From the NCBI GenBank assembly GCA_905205195.1, contig CAJLCS010000033.1:1-18753 (forward strand): DNA of 18,753 bases. The letters are read 5' to 3'. This DNA is from an uncultured Eubacteriales bacterium (lineage in GTDB: Bacteria > Bacillota > Clostridia > Oscillospirales > Oscillospiraceae). This document shows, piece after piece, positions 7,932 to 14,003 of this stretch. Position 1 is the first letter of the stretch; the number at the start of each line of letters is the position of its first letter. The position numbers were made by a program, and so were the translations under genes. Below the pieces are notes generated by a model. It searched no databases. It was not told the origin of the DNA and saw nothing but the letters and a program-made list of their open reading frames with translations.

Positions 7932-8470
7932 TAATCCTCCACCGGACGGCCGAGAAGCCGGAGAATTTCCAGCTCATCCAGCGCGTCGAACAGCGCGTTG
8001 TGGGTTTCCCGGTAGCCGCGGTTGCCGGACAGCAGCCGCAGCATCGGCTCCACGCCGTAGCCCCGCTTCAGCCGCCCGGTGGCGCAGCAGTCGGCGTTGG
8101 CGGGAATCCGGGGATTATGCTGGCGGTATGCCGCCAGACGCATGATGTCGTGCCAGCGAAAGCCGTGCAGCTCCGGCAGATGGTGGCGGTCAAAGCGGGC
8201 GTTGTAGGCGAAGACGGACCGGACGTTTTGCTGCTCCAGCCAGCGGCACAGCTCCTCCATGGCCTCCTGCCGGGTGCAGAGCCGGGGCGGCACCGGCGTT
8301 TTCAGAAAGAGGACGCTGTCGTACATTCCGCCCACCTGACATTCCGGCGGAAACACATGGTAGCGGGCGGCCAGGGGGCGGAAGGTGTCCCCGTCGGCCA
8401 GAACAGTTCCGACGGACATGACCCGGTCCTCCCAGTTGGTTTCGGTATCAATGACGGCGATGAATGACAT
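7919..8470 (-). CDS. DEDDh 3'-5' exonuclease (DnaQ/RNase T-like)
   Basis: A 183-residue single-domain exonuclease. The DEDDh residues can be read: Asp8 and Glu10 in VIDTET, Asp94 in YNARFD, and His157 with Asp162 in THNALFDALDE. They bind two metal ions for hydrolysis of a DNA or RNA 3' end. There is no polymerase or helicase domain and no BRCT, so it is a stand-alone proofreading or repair-type nuclease of unknown target. The start at 8470 is chosen because GGAAGGGAG lies about 8 bases upstream and the promoter at 8499-8527 would leave a longer in-frame start at 8527 untranscribed. The gene follows the NlpC/P60 terminator as a separate unit and ends convergently with the esterase gene. Confidence 0.88.
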   Translation of the reverse strand: MSFIAVIDTETNWEDRVMSVGTVLADGDTFRPLAARYHVFPPECQVGGMYDSVLFLKTPVPPRLCTRQEAMEELCRWLEQQNVRSVFAYNARFDRHHLPELHGFRWHDIMRLAAYRQHNPRIPANADCCATGRLKRGYGVEPMLRLLSGNRGYRETHNALFDALDELEILRLLGRPVEDYQPL

Positions 8471-8498
8471 GGCGGCCGCTCCCTTCCTTTTTTCGATC

Positions 8499-8527
8499 AG
8501 TATAGCGAAAATCGACACAAAAAGCAA
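8499..8527 (-). promoter_or_regulatory. Promoter of the exonuclease gene
   Basis: On the minus strand TATACT (8499-8504) is preceded at 17 bases by TTGCTT (8522-8527). The -35 box is weak and lies inside the stem of the upstream terminator, so the two units are packed together. Confidence 0.5.
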
Positions 8528-8562
8528 TGCCCTCCGCCAAATCGGCGGAGGGCATTGCTTTT
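8520..8562 (-). terminator. Intrinsic terminator after the NlpC/P60 gene
   Basis: A perfect 19-bp inverted repeat (8520-8538 with 8544-8562) has a 5-base loop. Its outer bases supply A and T runs on both sides, so it could act in both directions. It begins 13 bases past the stop codon of the gene at 8575-9588. Read leftward, the stem ends in TTTT and a T-rich stretch. Confidence 0.9.
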
Positions 8563-8574
8563 CTGATACGGCGG

Positions 8575-9588
8575 TCAGGCCAGACGGCGGGCCGCGTAAT
8601 AATGACTCTGATAGTAGCTGGAGTTCAGGCTGGAGATCTTCACCACATCACCGGTGCTGGGGGAGTGGATGAAGTTGCCGTCGCCCACATAAATGCCCAC
8701 ATGGGACAGGCCGGATTCGTATGTATTGGCGAAGAACACGATGTCGCCGGGCTGCAGATCGGACTTGTCCACGTAGGTGCCGTATTCCCACTGGGCTTCC
8801 ACGGTCCGGCCGATGGTCAGGCCACAGGAGCGGACCACATACTGCACAAAGCCGGAGCAGTCAAAGCCGCTGGGAGAGGAACCGCCCCAGACATAGGGGG
8901 TGCCCAGATACTGCTTGGCACAGTCCACCAGCTGCTGGCCCACGGAGGAAGCGGAGGGAGCGCCGGAGGAGGAACCGGAAGAACCGGAGGAGCCGCTGCC
9001 GGAGCCGCTCAGCGCGTCGGGGGTCGGCCAGGTGCCGGTGCAGTAGCCGCCGCGGAAGAATTTGGGGGAGTTGGAGGACGCCTGATTTTCATAGGGGTAC
9101 TCCGTCAGGTCCAGCAGGTCGCTGCGGACATAGCAGATGGAATCCTGATAAATCACCTTGTACCAGCCGCAGTTGATGCCGATGATGTAAGCGGTGGCGC
9201 CTTCGTAGGCCTGGGTGACGATGGAATAGTCGGTGCTGGGACCGGTGCGGAGATTGACGCAGTAGGAATTGATCCGGCCATAGCCAAGCTCCACGTTCTC
9301 ACGGTCGATGAGATTCAGGTAATCGGAATGCATATAGCCTTCCTGCAGGTTGTAGATCACATGATACCAGCTGCCGGTTTTGCCCAGAATGACCACCACG
9401 TCATTGCGGGGCGCCACATCCAGAACGGTGTTGTCCATGGACGGGCCGGAGCGGAGATTCAATCCGCTGGCATTGACAAAGGCCACGCCGCTTTTGATTT
9501 CGCCGGATGCGAAAACGCTCATGGCCAGACAGCTGACGGCCAGCACAACGGCCAGCGCCAGACTTACGATACGAGTTGAGACTTTCAT
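8575..9588 (-). CDS. Secreted SH3b-SH3b-NlpC/P60 peptidoglycan endopeptidase
   Basis: A cell-wall hydrolase that cuts peptide stems of peptidoglycan, usually gamma-D-Glu-diaminopimelate bonds. The 337 residues run: signal peptide 1-27 (VFA|SG), SH3b repeat about 36-95 (NLRSGPSMDNTVL...GSWYHVIY), SH3b repeat about 101-160 (NLRTGPSTDYSIV...GWYKVIY), a Ser/Gly-rich linker about 193-213, and NlpC/P60 214-337. Catalytic residues visible are Cys244 (FDCSGFV), His296 (SHVGIYVG) and His308 (GNFIHSP). GGAGGG lies 7 bases before the ATG. It is 32 bases downstream of the small gene at 9621-9911 and probably shares its promoter. A strong terminator follows. Confidence 0.95.
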   Translation of the reverse strand: MKVSTRIVSLALAVVLAVSCLAMSVFASGEIKSGVAFVNASGLNLRSGPSMDNTVLDVAPRNDVVVILGKTGSWYHVIYNLQEGYMHSDYLNLIDRENVELGYGRINSYCVNLRTGPSTDYSIVTQAYEGATAYIIGINCGWYKVIYQDSICYVRSDLLDLTEYPYENQASSNSPKFFRGGYCTGTWPTPDALSGSGSGSSGSSGSSSGAPSASSVGQQLVDCAKQYLGTPYVWGGSSPSGFDCSGFVQYVVRSCGLTIGRTVEAQWEYGTYVDKSDLQPGDIVFFANTYESGLSHVGIYVGDGNFIHSPSTGDVVKISSLNSSYYQSHYYAARRLA

Positions 9589-9620
9589 ACAATACCCTCC
9601 GTCTTACTGTTTTGATGGGA

Positions 9621-9911
9621 TTATTTCCCGGCCAGAGCCCGCTCCAGCCAAACACAGCCAAAATCCAATGCTGTGTAGAGTCCGTCTTTTTCGCTCTTTT
9701 TGACGACGCGGTCACGGCTTCTGGCCGTGGGGTCGGTGAGCTGCAGCTGCACGGAAACCTTGTCGGCCACGTCCAGATCGCCCACCTTCTTGGTGGAAAG
9801 AACCTGGAGCATCACAATGTGAGAATCGGCCATGGATCCGTAATAAATCAGGTTGTCTTTCCGCATCAGCGGATGACCCTTGTACATCAGTCCGGCTTTT
9901 TCATCTGCCAT
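9621..9911 (-). CDS. Small hypothetical protein (96 aa)
   Basis: A 96-residue soluble protein that I do not recognise. It begins MADEKAGLMYKGHPLMRKDN and has a strand-rich middle (NLIYYGSMADSHIVMLQVLSTKK, DKVSVQLQLTD) and a Lys/Arg-rich segment (ARSRDRVVKKSEKDG). There is no signal peptide, membrane helix or Cys cluster. An ideal AAGGAGG stands 7 bases before the ATG and a near-consensus promoter lies at 9941-9969, so the gene is very likely real and well expressed. It is the first gene of a probable two-gene unit with the NlpC/P60 hydrolase, 32 bases apart. A link to cell-wall turnover is suggested by position only. Confidence 0.78.
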   Translation of the reverse strand: MADEKAGLMYKGHPLMRKDNLIYYGSMADSHIVMLQVLSTKKVGDLDVADKVSVQLQLTDPTARSRDRVVKKSEKDGLYTALDFGCVWLERALAGK

Positions 9912-9940
9912 ATGGGAACCTCCTTGATGAATGTAATCAA

Positions 9941-9969
9941 ATTGTAACAGATTGTAACCGTGATGTCAA
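9941..9969 (-). promoter_or_regulatory. Promoter of the small protein and NlpC/P60 operon
   Basis: On the minus strand a perfect TTGACA (9964-9969) is followed by a 17-base spacer and TACAAT (9941-9946). The spacer, the -10 box and the next bases contain three spaced copies of a TTACA core, about one helical turn apart. Confidence 0.85.
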
Positions 9970-10088
9970 GCTTTGCAACAAAATAAATTACAAAACCGTA
10001 ACAAAACGTCTGCTGCCATTTGATCCGAAGGGAAAATGCGGTTGGATTTTGTAAGACGGAGGGGTGTATGAACTTAAAAAATGAAGCA

Positions 10089-10116
10089 TGCGGCTTTCGC
10101 TACCGCAAAAGCCGCA
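10089..10116 (-). terminator. Intrinsic terminator after ireB
   Basis: A 9-bp stem (10089-10097 with 10108-10116) has a 10-base loop. Read leftward it is followed a few bases later by TTCATTTTTT. It begins 10 bases after the ireB stop codon. Confidence 0.75.
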
Positions 10117-10125
10117 CGGCGGGGT

Positions 10126-10377
10126 TTACTGGTTTCCGAACAAATAGCACTGAACCAACTCCTGCAGAAGCTCGTCCCGGTCCAATTTGCAGATCATGCT
10201 GCGGGCATTGTCGTAATTGGTGATATAGGTCGGGTCCTCTGTCAGCAGGTAACCGACGATCTGGTTGATCGGGTTGTAACCTTTTTCGTTCAGGGCGTCG
10301 AACACACGCCGGAGGATACGGTGCATATTCTCTTTGTCGTCACTGGGAACCGTGAACTTGATGGTGTTTTCCGTCAT
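10126..10377 (-). CDS. ireB: IreB-family regulatory phosphoprotein (UPF0297/DUF965)
   Basis: An 83-residue cytoplasmic protein of the IreB/YrzL family. In Enterococcus IreB is phosphorylated on N-terminal threonines by the PASTA kinase IreK and modulates cephalosporin tolerance and envelope stress. The family core is plain: ENTIKFTVPSDD, VFDALNEKGYNPINQIVGYLL, DPTYITNYDNARS and DRDELLQELVQCYL. Thr5 and Thr9 are the candidate phosphosites. The length matches the family. The start at 10377 has AAAGGAGGT 8 bases upstream; longer in-frame starts lie upstream of the promoter. In many Firmicutes this gene sits with ruvX and a DUF1292 gene; here it has its own promoter and terminator and no such partner. 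Confidence 0.93.
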   Translation of the reverse strand: MTENTIKFTVPSDDKENMHRILRRVFDALNEKGYNPINQIVGYLLTEDPTYITNYDNARSMICKLDRDELLQELVQCYLFGNQ

Positions 10378-10407
10378 GGTATCGACCTCCTTTACCTGAT
10401 AAATGTC

Positions 10408-10436
10408 ATTATAGCCTAATTTCAGTCCGGTGTAAA
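10408..10436 (-). promoter_or_regulatory. Promoter of ireB
   Basis: On the minus strand TTTACA (10431-10436), a 17-base spacer and a perfect TATAAT (10408-10413). The leader is about 25 bases. Confidence 0.85.
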
Positions 10437-10484
10437 GCGCCGGGGTGAAAATTTTTTGTAAACGCCGGCGGGGACGTTCTCCTA

Positions 10485-10513
10485 TTGTCAATCCGGCGGC
10501 CGTATGCTATAAT
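10485..10513 (+). promoter_or_regulatory. Promoter of the TetR regulator gene
   Basis: TTGTCA (10485-10490), a 17-base spacer and TATAAT (10508-10513). It fixes the regulator start at 10557, since in-frame codons further upstream lie within or before the promoter. It is divergent from the ireB promoter about 50 bases away. No clear palindrome for autoregulation was found. Confidence 0.85.
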
Positions 10514-10556
10514 ATCCAATACCATTGTGGAAAGTAAGGATACGGAGGTGCATTCC

Positions 10557-11117
10557 ATGGCAAATTTTACATCCAAGGCAATCAAAGCATCCTTTTTGAA
10601 GCTGCTCAACGAAAAACCGCTGAACAAAATCAGCGTCAAGGACATTGTGGAGGACTGCGGCATCAACCGCAACTCCTTTTATTATCATTTTCAGGATATT
10701 CCGGCGCTGCTGGAGGAAATGATCCGGGAAAAAGCGGCGGAAATCATCGCCAAATACCCGGAAATCAATTCGCTGGAGGATTTTTTCAGCGCGGCCTTTG
10801 AATTTGCCCGCAGCAATCAGCGGGCTGCCCTGCACATCTATCAGTCCGTCAGCCGGGACGTGTTTGAAGCCGAGCTGATGAAGCTGTGCCAGGACCTGGT
10901 GACCCGGTACGCCGACACGGCCTTCCCGGATCTGGACATCAACGACACGGACCGGCGGGTGCTGATCCAGTTCATCAAATGCGAGTGCTTCGGGCTGCTG
11001 ATCGACTGGCTCAACGGCGGTATGCAGGAGGCGGCGCTGGACGATCTGCTGCGGATTACGGAGCTGTGCAAGGGAATGTCCAACGAGCTGATCCGCCGGG
11101 CCGAGCAGAAGGCGTAA
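10557..11117 (+). CDS. TetR/AcrR-family transcriptional regulator
   Basis: A 186-residue DNA-binding regulator. The N-terminal TetR helix-turn-helix occupies about residues 8-52, with the family pattern KAIKASFLKLLNEKPLNKISVKDIVEDCGINRNSFYYHF. The C-terminal helical ligand or dimer domain (about 60-180) has no recognisable ligand signature; the recurrent FxxYY..Q-type and WLNGGM features resemble TetR proteins of the DhaS-like clade common in Clostridia. GGAGG stands 8 bases before the ATG. It has its own promoter and terminator, so the target is not obvious: it could be the divergent ireB, itself or a distant gene. It is followed tail-to-tail by dgoK with a shared hairpin at 11126-11160. Confidence 0.9.
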   Translation: MANFTSKAIKASFLKLLNEKPLNKISVKDIVEDCGINRNSFYYHFQDIPALLEEMIREKAAEIIAKYPEINSLEDFFSAAFEFARSNQRAALHIYQSVSRDVFEAELMKLCQDLVTRYADTAFPDLDINDTDRRVLIQFIKCECFGLLIDWLNGGMQEAALDDLLRITELCKGMSNELIRRAEQKA

Positions 11118-11125
11118 TCGTAAAT

Positions 11126-11160
11126 ATTCTCCGGTACGGAAGCACCCCGTACCGGAGAAT
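11126..11160. terminator. Bidirectional hairpin terminator between tetR and dgoK
   Basis: A perfect 14-bp stem (11126-11139 with 11147-11160) has a 7-base loop and lies between two convergent genes. Rightward it is followed by TCTTTC; leftward by ATTTAC. Both U-tracts are modest, but the position and stem strength suit a shared terminator. Confidence 0.75.
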
Positions 11161-11197
11161 TCTTTCATACGCCGTTCCGGCGGGATTCGGTTTCCCT

Positions 11198-12121
11198 TTA
11201 CGCTTCGTAAATTTTCACCGCACCCAGGGCCGGGGCGTTTGCTGCCGCGGTATCGCCGACGCAGATGACTTCCTTCTGCGAAACATGCGTCAGCAAATAG
11301 GCGGCGGCATCCTTCAGCTCCTTTTTGCCTGCAAGAATCAGACGGCTTTGGGGCGCCTTGGCGATCTGCCGAAGCTCGCCGCAAAGAACGGCCCCCATGA
11401 AAAAGCCCGTACACTGCGCGGGGGTGCAGCTCAGGCGCGTATCCAGGATGCGCGTTTTGAACAGCGCCTCGTTGATACCGTGCTTTTCGCAGTATTCGTA
11501 CCCCTTTTCCATAAAATCCTTGTCGGCGGGAACGGCCAGATCGACGGTTTGGTTTAAAATGGTGGTGCTGCTCAGCGCATGGAGCATCTCACCGGTCAGA
11601 AAGGTGCGGAATTGCTCGATTTTACCGCTTGGGGATACCGCAATGCACTTGCAGTGAGAGCCGGGCAGCAAAACCAGCGCATCGGCGATGTCCACCCCCA
11701 GCCCCATCAGCTCCGTTTCCTCGCCGCGCATGATATCGCTGCGCTCCAAAGAATCGGAAACGGTTTTGACACCCGGGATAAAGTGAAAGGGCATCTCGCA
11801 AATTTCTGGAATGGATTTGACCGTGATTGCGTCGTGCAGCTCACGAAGCCCGGCGGGGGCGGGGATATGGGGAATTTCGCAAAGCCCTCCGGCGCTGGTG
11901 ATCATACCGGAGGCCAGAATGGCTTCCACGGCGTGCAGTGCGACCCCGTGCGTTTCGGCCATCCGCGCCAGCCCGCTTTTCAGGGCTTCTTTCAGAAGCT
12001 CACGATTGCCGCGTTTCCCCGAGCCGATGGGATAGCATACGGATTCGAGGACGGTACCGTCAGACACGAGTGTGATTCTTGTATTGGTTGTGCCGCCGTC
12101 GATACAAAGATAGTCAGCCAT
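11198..12121 (-). CDS. dgoK: 2-dehydro-3-deoxygalactonokinase
   Basis: Phosphorylates 2-keto-3-deoxy-D-galactonate with ATP to the 6-phosphate, the step before aldol cleavage in the De Ley-Doudoroff type pathway. The 307 residues start with the ASKHA nucleotide-binding loop CIDGGTTNTRI and contain family segments ASGMITSAGGLCEIPHI, DIMRGEETELMGL, LLPGSHCKCI and FRTFLTGEMLHALSS. The length fits DgoK. The ATG at 12121 overlaps the end of the upstream fusion gene in ATGGCTGA, with GGAGG 9 bases upstream, so translation is coupled. The aldolase that uses its product is the C-terminal half of that upstream gene. A dehydratase or isomerase that would supply the substrate is not in the window. Confidence 0.93.
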   Translation of the reverse strand: MADYLCIDGGTTNTRITLVSDGTVLESVCYPIGSGKRGNRELLKEALKSGLARMAETHGVALHAVEAILASGMITSAGGLCEIPHIPAPAGLRELHDAITVKSIPEICEMPFHFIPGVKTVSDSLERSDIMRGEETELMGLGVDIADALVLLPGSHCKCIAVSPSGKIEQFRTFLTGEMLHALSSTTILNQTVDLAVPADKDFMEKGYEYCEKHGINEALFKTRILDTRLSCTPAQCTGFFMGAVLCGELRQIAKAPQSRLILAGKKELKDAAAYLLTHVSQKEVICVGDTAAANAPALGAVKIYEA

Positions 12122-13874
12122 TTTTGACGGCCTCCGCGTAGCGCCTGGCCAGTGCCGTGATGGCATCGTAGTCGTTCCGGTTTAGCGCTTCGGTGTTTAC
12201 GATATTGGAACCGACCCCGAAGCCGTCGATTCCGGCTTCCCGATACGCGCCGACGTCCTCCGGGTGAATGCCGCCTACGGCCAGCATTTTTATGTGCTTC
12301 AGCGGCGCTTTTAACGCCTTGACATAGGCGGGGCCAAGCACACTGACCGGGAACAGCTTGACATAATCCGCGCCGAGCCGGTGGGCGTTCTGGATTTCCG
12401 TGGCGGTCATGGCACCGGGAATGGACACCAGCCCGCACATACGGCTTTCGGTGATGACGTCCCGATCGGTGTTGGGGGAGATCACAAAGCTGCCGCCTGC
12501 CTTTTTGGTCAGCCGGACCTGTTCCTTTGTCAGAACGGTACCGGCGCCGATGTACATTTTTCCCCGGAACTTTTCCGCCAGCGCCTTGATAGCGGCGGCC
12601 GTTTCCTGATCCGTCTTTTGGCCGCCTGCATCAAAGGTGACCTCCAAAAGCCGGATTCCGCCTTCATACAGGGCGGATGCCAACGGCAGCAGCTTTTCGG
12701 ATGCAACGCCGCGGACAATGGCAATCAGGCGTGTCCGGTCGATTTCCGCGAGGACATCCTGCTTTTTGATGTTATGTTCCGGTTTGCTGACGAGCGAGAC
12801 GGGAATTTCGTTGTTTTCGATGATATCCTGTTCCCGGAATCGGCAAAAGAGGATTTCCCGCTCCGTGATTCTGCCGCGGTCGTACGATAAGTAAATGTCC
12901 TCGCCGGAAAGGTCGGCGTCGGGATAGGACAGCTCACTGCGGGTATCGATACATTTTTTGTATTTCCAGGTTTTCCCGTCATCCTCGGACAGCAGCAGCG
13001 TCATGTTCCGCCGTTCGGTTCTGTGATCGTTTGTAATGAGCAGCACCCGGCCCGACGGCAGCTTTTTCACGAAAAACCGCGTATCCGCACATACGATGCC
13101 GCTGAGCGCGGACGGCCCCCAGGTTTCACCGTTATCCGCCGATACGGCCTCGGCCAGCTCGCCCAGCGACGTTCTGGCCAGCATTCTGACCCTGCCGTCC
13201 TCCAGCTGATAGGCCATCGTTTCGTCAAACCAGGTCGGTATTTTTTTGGCGCCTGCGTAATGCGTGAAGGTTTTTCCGCAGTCCCGGCTGATGTAATAGC
13301 CGTACCGGTCCGTCAGCTGGTCGTAAGCGCAGTAAATCCAGCTTCCGTTTTTCAGGAAAGTGGGCTTGCAGCGCAAAAAACCGTGAAACAGGAACCGCGG
13401 CTCGCTGAATTCCGGCTCGTCGGCATCGGGATTCCGGCACACGATCTCCCACTCGCTGTGCTGCATATCGGGAAATACCCAGCCGTCCCGGACCACCACC
13501 GGCTGATAGTCGTGCGGCTCGGGAATCTCGCCTCTGCATTCGTCGGTGTTGTTTTGCACCCATGCAAGATGCAGGGCACCGGAGGGGGCCGTAAACAGCT
13601 GGATATCCAGGGCGTGTACCCGGTTTTCATAGCTGCTGGGGATGACGATCAGCGGCTTGGACCAGGTGACGCCGTGATCGTCGCTGTAAATCAGTAAATT
13701 GTAGTTTTCCATATGCGGCTCGCCCGTTCCGCCGGCATACCATCCGAGATAGATCCTGCCGCCGTTTGTAACGGCCAAGGTCGGGCAGCCCTGAAAGGTG
13801 CGGATATCCTTGTCGTATTTTTCGCTTTTAGGCTTGTATAACGGTTCACAGGCGATTTTATCTGCGTTTTTCAT
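12114..13874 (-). CDS. Fusion: Asp-box sialidase-like propeller + KDPG/KDPGal aldolase
   Basis: A 586-residue two-domain protein. Residues about 10-355 are a BNR/Asp-box beta-propeller of the sialidase superfamily with four Asp boxes: SDDHGVTW (64-71), SRDCGKTF (196-203), SADNGETW (245-252) and SEDDGKTW (296-303). An Arg near the start (IRTFQGCP) recalls the FRIP region. Residues about 368-586 are a class I KDPG/KDPGal aldolase (Eda/DgoA type): Glu411 in LEVTF, IGAGTVLT, ISPNTD, and the Schiff-base Lys506 in ADYVKLFPV. The aldolase yields pyruvate and glyceraldehyde 3-phosphate from the dgoK product. There is no signal peptide. The start at 13874 has GGAGG 8 bases upstream; earlier in-frame ATGs include one inside the -10 box. 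The propeller substrate is unknown; a glycosidase releasing a sugar acid is inference. A sequencing-error fusion is not excluded. Confidence 0.88.
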   Translation of the reverse strand: MKNADKIACEPLYKPKSEKYDKDIRTFQGCPTLAVTNGGRIYLGWYAGGTGEPHMENYNLLIYSDDHGVTWSKPLIVIPSSYENRVHALDIQLFTAPSGALHLAWVQNNTDECRGEIPEPHDYQPVVVRDGWVFPDMQHSEWEIVCRNPDADEPEFSEPRFLFHGFLRCKPTFLKNGSWIYCAYDQLTDRYGYYISRDCGKTFTHYAGAKKIPTWFDETMAYQLEDGRVRMLARTSLGELAEAVSADNGETWGPSALSGIVCADTRFFVKKLPSGRVLLITNDHRTERRNMTLLLSEDDGKTWKYKKCIDTRSELSYPDADLSGEDIYLSYDRGRITEREILFCRFREQDIIENNEIPVSLVSKPEHNIKKQDVLAEIDRTRLIAIVRGVASEKLLPLASALYEGGIRLLEVTFDAGGQKTDQETAAAIKALAEKFRGKMYIGAGTVLTKEQVRLTKKAGGSFVISPNTDRDVITESRMCGLVSIPGAMTATEIQNAHRLGADYVKLFPVSVLGPAYVKALKAPLKHIKMLAVGGIHPEDVGAYREAGIDGFGVGSNIVNTEALNRNDYDAITALARRYAEAVKNG

Positions 13875-13908
13875 TGTTTCAACCTCCATGTCTCCGGTAT
13901 GATTTTCC

Positions 13909-13937
13909 ATTATAGGTTACCGGAATTGCAATTACAA
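13909..13937 (-). promoter_or_regulatory. Promoter of the propeller-aldolase/dgoK operon
   Basis: On the minus strand TTGTAA (13932-13937), a 17-base spacer and a perfect TATAAT (13909-13914). The leader is about 28 bases. The -35 box lies inside the 16-bp palindrome at 13930-13945, so a bound protein would touch the polymerase directly. Confidence 0.82.
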
Positions 13938-13972
13938 TTGTAATTTTGGCGAAAAGATTGCAATTGCTGCAA
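13925..13972. promoter_or_regulatory. Operator cluster between AraC gene and dgoK operon
   Basis: A perfect 16-bp palindrome AATTACAATTGTAATT (13930-13945) overlaps the leftward -35 box. ATTGCAATT occurs twice (13925-13933 and 13957-13965), 32 bp or about three helical turns apart. An inverted repeat TTGCA-N5-TGCAA spans 13958-13972 and overlaps the rightward -35 box. AraC-family proteins often bind paired sites like these, so the divergent AraC protein is the natural candidate. Confidence 0.6.
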
Positions 13973-13985
13973 AATGTGCTATCAT
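13958..13985 (+). promoter_or_regulatory. Promoter of the AraC-family gene
   Basis: TTGCAA (13958-13963), a 16-base spacer and TATCAT (13980-13985). It is weaker than the divergent promoter. Transcription would start only about 12 bases before the GTG at 14004. Confidence 0.5.
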
Positions 13986-14003
13986 AAAAACGGGTGATGC
14001 TGC

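Noticed and set aside
8471..8527. A 19-residue N-terminal extension of the exonuclease from 8527.
   Set aside because: It would overlap the promoter and the upstream terminator stem, and it destroys the usual position of the first DEDDh motif close to the N-terminus.
8527..9579. A 350-codon plus-strand frame opposite the NlpC/P60 gene.
   Set aside because: The minus strand has a signal peptide, SH3 repeats and the full catalytic triad. The plus frame is a Gly/Ala-rich shadow that starts within the terminator.
10068..10223. A possible small plus-strand gene starting after GGAGGGG, at the ATG at 10068.
   Set aside because: It runs through the ireB terminator and antisense into ireB. The predicted 51 residues are not protein-like, and the ribosome binding site spacing is too short.
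13875..13910. Longer N-terminus for the propeller-aldolase from ATG 13910 or 13889.
   Set aside because: The ATG at 13910 lies in the -10 box. ATG 13889 is just after the expected transcription start with no ribosome binding site, whereas ATG 13874 has GGAGG at 8 bases.
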